Of a stretch of DNA of 64,000 bases, positions 52,532 through 59,816 are shown piece by piece. A program made the translations under genes and the position numbers. Under the pieces are notes generated by a model that was not told where the DNA came from, made no database searches, and worked only from the letters and a program-made list of their open reading frames with translations. The first letter of the stretch is position 1. Each line of letters opens with the position of its first letter. Origin of the DNA: Allobosea sp. LC85 (GTDB lineage Bacteria; Pseudomonadota; Alphaproteobacteria; Rhizobiales; Beijerinckiaceae); the NCBI RefSeq assembly GCF_000735605.1, contig NZ_JPKG01000032.1, positions 51,790 to 115,789 of the forward strand, read 5' to 3'.

Positions 52532-52600
52532 GAACAGTCCCCTCATAGCAACGAATGCGATCTCGACTTCGGCAGAGGCCGTCGGGGTGGTGACTCCCCC

Positions 52601-55003
52601 TCAGGTCTTGGAAGCAACTTTCAGAGATCTCGGATCGCCCTCCGGCAGAATTTCGGGCTGCTTCCAGGTCACGCCATTGGGTGTCGGGATCGGCGTCATC
52701 GTCGGCACATATTGCGGCTGCCCCTTATAGTTGGGGTCACCGGGCGGCGGAGTGAGCAGCTCGTAGCGCAGCAGCATCGCGAAATCCTCGTGAACCGTGT
52801 TGTGGCAATGGTTCACATAGGCGCCGCCGAATTCGCCGAAGCGCACCTGGAACTTCACCTTGCCCGAGGGCCGCAGGCGCCAGACATCCTTGCGCACCAG
52901 CCGCTCCGTCGCCGGAATGGAGAGGCTTCCCCGGTCCATGGTGATGCCTTCCTCGAAATGGAGGTGGATGGGATGGTCCCAGCCGCCGCCGCCATTGACG
53001 AGCGTCCAGTGCTCGACCTCGCCCGGCTTTGGAATGAGCACGGAGATACGATTGGCGTTGAGCGTGTGCGCCGCCTGACCATTGACCTTGATGCTCCACG
53101 GGAAGGCCGTGATGTCTCCGCATTCGGGTATGCACTGTCCGTCCGCCCCGCGTGAATCGCCACTTCCCGACCGGCCGAACTCGATCACCCGCTCGCGAAC
53201 GGGTGCGACGATCGGGATCTGGGTGGTCAGCGTCTTGACCCCGGATTTCCAGTCGGGATCGGCGAAATTGGCGCTGCGATCGGCATCGAGCGGATTGCTG
53301 GCGTTATAGACCTTGCCGGGATTGTCGACGCTCTGGACCTGGCTCACGATTCTGAACTCAAGAATCGGGCCGACGCAGGGGTCCTCATCCCGGCCCTTGA
53401 AGGCCTTGTCCATCGAGACGGCGCCCTTGGGTTTGCGCCCGTCCGTCTGCTCCAGCAGATTCACGAGATAGACGCTGTCTCCAGGCGCGAAGGCCGCGAA
53501 ATCGACGACGATGTCGTAGCGCTCCGCAACGCCCTGCTCGTCCAGCTCGGTGAGCAGAATCGGGTTGACCACCAGATTTCCGTCATTGGCGATGAAGTAG
53601 AATGGCACCTTCGTGCCTTGCGAAAACCGAGCGCTCTTGTTCACGCCCAGCGCGAGCTTCACGAAGCGCGACATGGACGCATTCAGGAAGCGGAAGCGAT
53701 AGCGTCGCGGCAGCACCTCGAAATGCGGATAATAGGTGCCGTTGACGCAGAGCATGTCGCCGAGGAAGCCGTCGGTGTCGAAGATGTCGAAACGGCACTG
53801 GCCATCGGCATCGAAGGCCGGGTTCGAAATGACCATGTTGACGTCGAAATCGACATTGCCCCATTTCAATTGCGATCCGCTCGGGAGCCGCAGGTTGATG
53901 CCGTCGTTGAGATCCTCACGGCCCCTGTCGGGCCCGCTGTAGAAATTGCAGACCGCGAACAAACCCTTGTGAACGTTCTCCGCCGTGAAGAAGAAGCGGT
54001 GATCGTGAAACCAGAGACTGCCCTGGATTTCCCGAAAGTCCCCGGGAACGGGGACAAGACCATCGCCGTCATCGGGGCCGGAGCACTTGCGGACATAATC
54101 GCGGTCGCCCGTCGGCCAGAGGCTCGGCATGTCGCGCCGGGCCATGGTTATTCCCCAGTGGTAGTCATAGAAGGTCCCGGGGAAGTGGAAGGCGTTGCAG
54201 GCGCCATCGCTCTCCGCGCCGTTATGGGCGTTATGGAAATGGATCGAGACCTCGTTCCGGCCAAAACCGCCATTGGCCGCCCGGTCGACCGGCAGATCAT
54301 TGTACATGCGGGTCAGGACCGGCTCGCCATAGCGCGCCTTGATCAGGATCGGCATGCCAAGACCGTTGCGCGTGCCGGCGACATTGCCCGCTTGTCCGGG
54401 CTGCCGCGGGCCAAAGCTCCACATCGCGTTCGGGTTCTGGTCAGGCATGGCGTCGCAGAACTTGTTGCCCGGCCGGGCCTGCCCCAGCGACAGCAGATAG
54501 CCCTTCTTCGGATAGAGTTCCTCCCAGCGCTGATGCGCGAAGAACTCGCCCGGCGGTCGTCCTTCGAACGGCCCGAATCCGGTCACCGGGTTGCGAAATG
54601 CCGCCCCCCCAGAGTTGCTGAAATCGGTGTGATAGGAGAGGTTCCTGGCCGGCAGTTCCTGACCTCCCCCAGCGAACTGCCATGCCGCATCGCCATTCGG
54701 CATGCGCAGAAGCGGGACCGGCTTCTGGACTTCGGCCCGCCGCATCGCGTCGTGAAATTTGGCAGCACCGAACGTGGGGCTACGTGGCGCCCCGGTCGGC
54801 ACCTGGGCATAAGCGCTCTTGGCGAAGGGGCTGAGCCCGTTCTTCGCGATCAGCAGCCCGCCAGCGGTGAAATAGCCCCAGCGCAGCAGGTCGCGTTTGG
54901 TGATCTGCCCCACCGAAAGAGCCTTGACGATCTCGAGCCGGTTTTCCAGAGCGCGCTCAGCTTCCCTCAACCGGATGCCAGTGGTCCCGCGTGGAAGATA
55001 CAC
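52601..55003 (-). CDS. Large multicopper oxidase
   Basis: 800 residues. All four copper-ligand motifs are present: HFHNAH near residue 254, WFHDHRF near 330, HPIHLHF near 675 and HCHNTVHEDFAML near 730-743, the last with the type 1 Cys and an axial Met. This predicts complete T1 and T2/T3 sites. Near residues 37-44 KRDLLRWG precedes a hydrophobic stretch ending AKSAYA, resembling a twin-arginine signal with KR. The start is GTG 55003: AGGAGG lies five bases upstream. An ATG at 55099 in the same frame has no site. The enzyme is embedded in the type II secretion cluster and is a candidate cargo; Mn(II), phenols or polymers are possible substrates. Confidence 0.9.
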   Translation of the reverse strand: MYLPRGTTGIRLREAERALENRLEIVKALSVGQITKRDLLRWGYFTAGGLLIAKNGLSPFAKSAYAQVPTGAPRSPTFGAAKFHDAMRRAEVQKPVPLLRMPNGDAAWQFAGGGQELPARNLSYHTDFSNSGGAAFRNPVTGFGPFEGRPPGEFFAHQRWEELYPKKGYLLSLGQARPGNKFCDAMPDQNPNAMWSFGPRQPGQAGNVAGTRNGLGMPILIKARYGEPVLTRMYNDLPVDRAANGGFGRNEVSIHFHNAHNGAESDGACNAFHFPGTFYDYHWGITMARRDMPSLWPTGDRDYVRKCSGPDDGDGLVPVPGDFREIQGSLWFHDHRFFFTAENVHKGLFAVCNFYSGPDRGREDLNDGINLRLPSGSQLKWGNVDFDVNMVISNPAFDADGQCRFDIFDTDGFLGDMLCVNGTYYPHFEVLPRRYRFRFLNASMSRFVKLALGVNKSARFSQGTKVPFYFIANDGNLVVNPILLTELDEQGVAERYDIVVDFAAFAPGDSVYLVNLLEQTDGRKPKGAVSMDKAFKGRDEDPCVGPILEFRIVSQVQSVDNPGKVYNASNPLDADRSANFADPDWKSGVKTLTTQIPIVAPVRERVIEFGRSGSGDSRGADGQCIPECGDITAFPWSIKVNGQAAHTLNANRISVLIPKPGEVEHWTLVNGGGGWDHPIHLHFEEGITMDRGSLSIPATERLVRKDVWRLRPSGKVKFQVRFGEFGGAYVNHCHNTVHEDFAMLLRYELLTPPPGDPNYKGQPQYVPTMTPIPTPNGVTWKQPEILPEGDPRSLKVASKT

Positions 55004-55139
55004 GACCGCCTCCTCCCCGAGCTGAAAGCCTGCAAGATATCGGGAGGATTCTAGTTTTCGGGCGGAAGCAACTGAAGGGGCAAAGGTCGGCCCGCGCATG
55101 GAACCAAAGTCCGTGACCTTGGTCGTACGACTCTCTCAT

Positions 55140-55297
55140 CCTGCCTAGAAATTATTGCGGCGGGACGGCTCTACGGAATGGTCAAGTCGCCGAGCCAGAT
55201 CGAAGCACGAGCGGAAAGCCATAATCAAATTCATAAAATTGCGAGAATGATAGATTTACATTTAAATTACTTTCTTAAAAGCAAGAATACGATTCGA
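55140..55297 (-). promoter_or_regulatory. AT-rich control region between gspJ and the multicopper oxidase gene
   Basis: Within the 294-base gap, about 55220-55300 is strikingly AT-rich against the GC-rich surroundings (runs such as TTTAAATTACTTTCTTAAAA). On the minus strand it precedes the oxidase start by 220-300 bases. I expect a separate promoter for the oxidase/SCO genes here, but no -35/-10 pair stands out. Confidence 0.45.
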
Positions 55298-55930
55298 TCA
55301 CTCTGTAAAAATACGAAAGCTTAACTCAAAATCCTCCAATTTACGCTCCACAATAACGCTGATATGTAGACTGACGAGACTTGGCAGCCGCTCGGAATTT
55401 CTCCATTCATCATGCCAACGCCCCGGAGCTCCCTCCTCCAACGAGCCGAAATAACTGAATGTCGCCGAAGCGACGCCGCGCGCCAGAACCTCTCCCGCGT
55501 TCTGGACCGGCAACGCGGCAGCGCCGATCGATAGGAGCGACGAGCCGAAGACAAGCGCGCCGTTGCCCCGCGTCCCGGTGTTCTCGCTCGCAATCGTGAT
55601 CGCAAGTATTCCGCCAGCCTGCGCGTCTCCGTTGCTCAAGGTGACGAAAGACACCCTGTCGGCGAGACCTTCGAACATCACGAGCGGCCGCTCTGTCGCA
55701 CGCGGCTGAACGAGCGGCAGCGCGCCAGCCAGCCAGCCGGACATTGCCGCAGTCCCGACGGCGATCTCGGCGCCGCGGTCGCGCAGACGCCCCGCCTCCG
55801 CGACCCTGCTCGCAAAGCTCAGCGTCAGCGCAAAGAGCCCCAGCGTCAGGGAGAGCAGGATCAGCCCGACCAGGACTTCGAGAAGGACGAAGCCACCGGT
55901 CCGGCCGCCGGACTGCGAGCCTCTCGTCAT
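55298..55930 (-). CDS. gspJ: Type II secretion minor pseudopilin GspJ
   Basis: 210 residues. The prepilin leader ends RTGG before FVLLEVLVGLILLSLTLGLF, with Glu5 in place. The body (GAEIAVGTAAMSGWLAGALP, and the C-terminal LVSLHISVIVERKLEDFELS) fits GspJ, whose size is about 200 residues. It forms part of the pseudopilus tip with GspI and GspK. ATG 55930 overlaps the gspI stop by four bases; the longer frame to 56086 is antisense to gspI coding sense and is not used. Its 3' end enters the AT-rich region. Confidence 0.85.
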   Translation of the reverse strand: MTRGSQSGGRTGGFVLLEVLVGLILLSLTLGLFALTLSFASRVAEAGRLRDRGAEIAVGTAAMSGWLAGALPLVQPRATERPLVMFEGLADRVSFVTLSNGDAQAGGILAITIASENTGTRGNGALVFGSSLLSIGAAALPVQNAGEVLARGVASATFSYFGSLEEGAPGRWHDEWRNSERLPSLVSLHISVIVERKLEDFELSFRIFTE

Positions 55931-56358
55931 GGCCCGGACCTCGGTGCGATCTCGAGGGACGACAGGGTCAGCGAGCGGCTGCCGTTGCTGGCGGGATCCG
56001 AGACTGTGACGTCGACCCACAGGCTCTCGGCCTGCCGGCTCTCGCCCAGTCTGACCGAGCCGTAGCTGCGCACGACCGCACGCCATTCATAGCCATTGTC
56101 GAATCTCGCGGCCGTCGTTCCCGGCCTCAAGGGGAAGTCCTGCCCGGCCGACGCCAGCTTGCTCCTGGCGAGCAGCGTCGCGAAAGTGAGGAAGCTGGCC
56201 TGTCGGTCGCCGCGCATCGCAACGGCAAAGGCTGTCAGGAGCGAAGCCAGGACGACCACCAGGATCGCAAAAGCGACCAGGAACTCGAGCAGCGTATAGC
56301 CCGCCTGGGCGTTGTCGCTTGCGCCCTCGCGCCTGGCGTTATTGCTCGAGCGTGACAT
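55927..56358 (-). CDS. gspI: Type II secretion minor pseudopilin GspI
   Basis: 143 residues. After the leader (ending NAQAG) comes YTLLEFLVAFAILVVVLASL, the conserved pilin helix with Tyr instead of Phe at position 1. GspI features follow: LLARSKLASAGQDFPLRPGT and YEWRAVVRSYG, resembling the family's WR-V pattern. It starts at ATG 56358, overlapping gspH by 20 bases, and its stop overlaps the gspJ start. The four-base and longer overlaps indicate tight translational coupling. Confidence 0.85.
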   Translation of the reverse strand: MSRSSNNARREGASDNAQAGYTLLEFLVAFAILVVVLASLLTAFAVAMRGDRQASFLTFATLLARSKLASAGQDFPLRPGTTAARFDNGYEWRAVVRSYGSVRLGESRQAESLWVDVTVSDPASNGSRSLTLSSLEIAPRSGP

Positions 56359-56797
56359 TGCCGGTGGCCCAACTGACCCGCACGCGTGCGGCAACCTGGC
56401 TCAGCTGCAAATGGATGTCGCCGCCGGTCGAACGCCCGCTCGGCAGGAAGCGGATACCGCCGACACTGGCGGAGCGGCGCTCGGCCTCGGCCAGCGCCAT
56501 GTCGATGCTGGTACGGGGCGCCATCTGCGTTTCACCGATCACGGGCGAGCCATAGGTGCGCCTGTCCGCATCGATCAGGAAGAGCATGTCCCGGCTTTGC
56601 GCCATGGCGGCGGCGCGCGTGACCCGGAGCGCGGCCGCCAGGCGGGTCGCGTCGGCCGTCACCTGTGCCTGCGACGGGGTGCGCCTGAGCAGCGGCGCAG
56701 CCATGGTCAGGGCAAGGCTCAGGATGGCGATGCAAATCAGCACCTCGATGAGCGTGAAGCCCGCATTGGCGGGGATGGCGCGCCCTGCGCGGGTCAT
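56339..56797 (-). CDS. gspH: Type II secretion minor pseudopilin GspH
   Basis: 152 residues. The leader ends ANAG before FTLIEVLICIAILSLALTMA, a standard class III signal with Glu5. The C-terminal domain shows LAAALRVTRAAAMAQSRDML and ASVGGIRFLPSGRSTGGDIH, the GspH/FimT strand in which FxPSGRSxGG is diagnostic. It is a minor pseudopilin between the tip complex and the GspG shaft. The ATG overlaps the gspF stop by four bases. Confidence 0.88.
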   Translation of the reverse strand: MTRAGRAIPANAGFTLIEVLICIAILSLALTMAAPLLRRTPSQAQVTADATRLAAALRVTRAAAMAQSRDMLFLIDADRRTYGSPVIGETQMAPRTSIDMALAEAERRSASVGGIRFLPSGRSTGGDIHLQLSQVAARVRVSWATGNVTLEQ

Positions 56798-58014
56798 CGC
56801 AATGCCAGTTCATTGATCGAGAGCACCGCTCCCATCACCGAGAAGATGATGACGGCGATCATGCCCGCAACGAATATCGTGATGACCGGGGTCAGCGCCG
56901 CGAGCGCGCGGGCGGTCCGGACCTGCTCCTGGCGCTCGAGGATCACGGCCGCGCGCAGCAGCATGTCCTGCAGGCGCCCGCTCTCCTCGCCGACCGTGAT
57001 CATCTGCTGCGCCACCGAAGGCAGCGCCTCGGCTGCCGAGACCGCGTCGCCGATGCTGACGCCGGCCCGGACATCCGTGACGGCCCGGTCAAGCCGTTCG
57101 CGCGTGTGCTGGTTCCTGACCAGGGGACAGGAGGCCTGGAGCGCCTGCAGCGGCGGGACACCGGCCTTGACCAGGGTGGCGAGCGTGCGCGTGAAACGCC
57201 CCGCCTCACGGAGTTCCGCTATGCGCCCGATGACGGGTACGGACAAATAGAGCCGGTCCAGCTTGATCCGAAGCACAGTATTCCGCCGGGCCACGGTGAT
57301 GCCCAACCCCGCGATGACGAGCGTCGCAGCGGCAAGGCCCAGGATCCACGCCCCGTTCTGCCGAACGGCTTCCATGGCGGCGAGAACGGTGGGCAGCGGC
57401 ATGCCGTTCTCCAGGAAGAGTGGCGTGACCGCCGGGACCAGCAGTCCGAGAACGATCGAGATCGACACCGCAGCAAGGCAGACCAGGAGGGCCGGATAGG
57501 CCATCGCGGAGCGAATCCGGCTTCTGATCTCGACCCGTCGATCGAGCAGCTCGGCCAGTTCCTGCATCGCGCCGCCGAGATCGGCGCCGACATCGCCCGC
57601 CTGAACGATGCGGATGTATTCGTGCCGAAAGCGACCAGGCATTCCCTCCATGATTTCGGCGAGCGTCGAGCCCTGCTGAACCCCCTCCATCAGTTGCAGC
57701 GCAAGCGCCCGCATCCGCGGCTCTTCCGTCGTCGTCGAGGCGATGCGCAGGACGGTATCGAGGGGCAGGCCAGCCTGCAGGAGCACCGCAAGATCGCGGG
57801 CCAGGCGTGCAAGCTGGGCGTCGCTTATCCGCCGCGAGCCGCGCTCCAGGCTGATCTCGCGGAACAGGAAATCCCCTCCCCCCGAGGCCCGGACCTCATA
57901 GGGGGTGACACCGCGAGCGCGAATGATGTCGCGGGCCTCGTCGCTCGACGCGGCTTCGACATCATCCTCGATGAGGTTGCCCGCCCCATCGAATGCCTCG
58001 AAGTGGAACCTCAT
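56794..58014 (-). CDS. gspF: Type II secretion inner-membrane protein GspF
   Basis: 406 residues, the standard GspF length. It carries two T2SF domains, the first from about residue 65 (RDLAVLLQAGLPLDTVLRIA) and the second from about 268 (FTRTLATLVKAGVPPLQALQ). There are three membrane spans, near residues 168-190, 215-240 and 375-400. It is the platform protein that couples GspE to pseudopilus growth. It starts at ATG 58014, overlapping the gspE stop by four bases. Confidence 0.95.
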   Translation of the reverse strand: MRFHFEAFDGAGNLIEDDVEAASSDEARDIIRARGVTPYEVRASGGGDFLFREISLERGSRRISDAQLARLARDLAVLLQAGLPLDTVLRIASTTTEEPRMRALALQLMEGVQQGSTLAEIMEGMPGRFRHEYIRIVQAGDVGADLGGAMQELAELLDRRVEIRSRIRSAMAYPALLVCLAAVSISIVLGLLVPAVTPLFLENGMPLPTVLAAMEAVRQNGAWILGLAAATLVIAGLGITVARRNTVLRIKLDRLYLSVPVIGRIAELREAGRFTRTLATLVKAGVPPLQALQASCPLVRNQHTRERLDRAVTDVRAGVSIGDAVSAAEALPSVAQQMITVGEESGRLQDMLLRAAVILERQEQVRTARALAALTPVITIFVAGMIAVIIFSVMGAVLSINELALR

Positions 58015-59765
58015 GGCTGCTCCACCGTCAGCGCGGTCGTCACGCGCAGCACTTCCTCGACGGTCGTCAGGCCCCGCCAGGCCTTGGCGACGCCGTCCTC
58101 ATACATCGATCCCCCGCCCGTCCTGCGCGCCATGCGCTCGATCTCGACCGCGGGCAGGCGCTGCAGGATCGCCCGCTGCACGCTATCGTCAACGACCAGC
58201 AGCTCCGCGATCGACAACTGGCCGCGGAACCCGCTGAAGCCGCATTTCTCGCAACCATGGGGCCGTAGCAGCTTCGGCGGGCCGAGTTCGCGAAGTGCCG
58301 GAACCGTTTCGGTCAGTTGCTCCGCGATTTCGTGGGCGACCTCATGCGGCTCTGCACAGGAGGTGCACAAGCGCCGCACCAGCCGCTGGGCCATGATCCC
58401 ACGCAAGGTCGAGCCGAGCAGGAAATGCTCGATCCCCATGTCGATCAGGCGCGTCACCGTCTCGGCGGCGCTGTTCGTATGCAAGGTCGAGAACACGAGA
58501 TGGCCGGTCAGCGAGGCCTGCACGGCGATCCGGGCGGTCTCCGTGTCACGGATCTCGCCGATCATGATCATGTTGGGGTGGTGCCGCAGGATGGCCCGTA
58601 GGCAGGCCGGGAAATCGAGGTTGATGGTCTGCTGGACCTGCACCTGGCTGATGCCCGCGAGCTGATACTCGATCGGGTCCTCCACGGTGAAGATCTTCAC
58701 CGTCGGGCGATTGACGTGCTTCAACATGGTGTAGAGCGTCGTCGTCTTGCCGCTGCCGGTCGGGCCCGTGAGGAGGATGATGCCGTTCGGCTGCTCCATG
58801 ACCCGGTGCAGCACCGCGATCTGCGCCGGCTCGAAGCCGAGGCTCGAGAAATCGAGCTTCACCCGGCTGCGATCGAGCACGCGCATCGTCACCGTCTCAC
58901 CATCGATGGTGGGGATGGTCGCGACGCGGAAATCGATGTCATTGCCGCGGATCGCGAGCTTGATGCGCCCGTCCTGCGGCAGGCGGCGCTCGGCGATATC
59001 GAGCCTCGCCAGGATCTTGATGCGCGAGATGACAGCCGCCCGCAGCCGCGCAGGCACCTCCTCGGTGACGCGCAGCATCCCGTCGATCCGGTACCGGACG
59101 GAGAGCCCATTCCCGATCGGCTCGACATAGATATCCGAGGCGCGGGCATCGACCGCGGCGGAAATGATCTGGTTGACGAGCCGGATCACCGGCGCCTCGC
59201 TGGCGCTGTCGCGCAGCCGCTGCAGGTCGTGTTCGCTGGGGTCCTCGCCCGCCTGCACGGGCGTCGCCAGTGCTTCGGCAGAACTCATCTCGCCATAAAG
59301 CACCGCGGCGAGGCGCTCGAACTCGGCAAGCGTGATGACCTCATGGCGGATCGCGTGGTCGACGACGAAGCGCACAGAATCCAGCGGCATCTGGTCAAGC
59401 GGATCGACGACGGCGAGCGTCAGCGTGCCCGCCTCCAGCCGGATCGGCAGGATCCGGTTCTGGATCACGAAGGAAGGCGGCAGCTTCTCGGTGAGAAGCG
59501 GCTGCAGGCTCTCGTCACCTGGCGCATAGAGCGGGAGCCCGAGATAGCGTGCGAGGCTAAGCGCGAGATCCGCCTCGGACATGATGCCGAGCTTGGCCAG
59601 AACGAGGTCGAAGCGATCCCCGGCGGTCGCGGCGGCGCGTTGCGCGCGGCCTATCGATGTCGCATCCAGGAGGCCCTGCGACAGCAGGAATGCCCCGAAT
59701 TTCTCCGAGAACGATCGGCTATGCGGATCGTTGTCTGCCAGTGCGGTTCGCGCGTACTCGGTCAT
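58011..59765 (-). CDS. gspE: Type II secretion ATPase GspE
   Basis: 584 residues. The N-terminal T2SSE_N domain is followed by the AAA-type secretion ATPase: EAPVIRLVNQIISAAVDARA, Walker A LTGPTGSGKTTTLYTML, the Asp box in VKIFTVEDPIEYQLAGISQV, Walker B LRAILRHHPNMIMIGEIRDT and the His box in STLHTNSAAETVTRL. A four-cysteine zinc site (CTSC and CEKCGFSGFRG) follows, as expected for GspE. It energises pseudopilus assembly from the cytoplasm. GGGAGGG lies before the ATG. Confidence 0.96.
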   Translation of the reverse strand: MTEYARTALADNDPHSRSFSEKFGAFLLSQGLLDATSIGRAQRAAATAGDRFDLVLAKLGIMSEADLALSLARYLGLPLYAPGDESLQPLLTEKLPPSFVIQNRILPIRLEAGTLTLAVVDPLDQMPLDSVRFVVDHAIRHEVITLAEFERLAAVLYGEMSSAEALATPVQAGEDPSEHDLQRLRDSASEAPVIRLVNQIISAAVDARASDIYVEPIGNGLSVRYRIDGMLRVTEEVPARLRAAVISRIKILARLDIAERRLPQDGRIKLAIRGNDIDFRVATIPTIDGETVTMRVLDRSRVKLDFSSLGFEPAQIAVLHRVMEQPNGIILLTGPTGSGKTTTLYTMLKHVNRPTVKIFTVEDPIEYQLAGISQVQVQQTINLDFPACLRAILRHHPNMIMIGEIRDTETARIAVQASLTGHLVFSTLHTNSAAETVTRLIDMGIEHFLLGSTLRGIMAQRLVRRLCTSCAEPHEVAHEIAEQLTETVPALRELGPPKLLRPHGCEKCGFSGFRGQLSIAELLVVDDSVQRAILQRLPAVEIERMARRTGGGSMYEDGVAKAWRGLTTVEEVLRVTTALTVEQP

Positions 59766-59816
59766 GCTCCCTCCATGGGAAGCCCAGTGCCGGAGATCGC
59801 CCAGATGATCTCCGTA

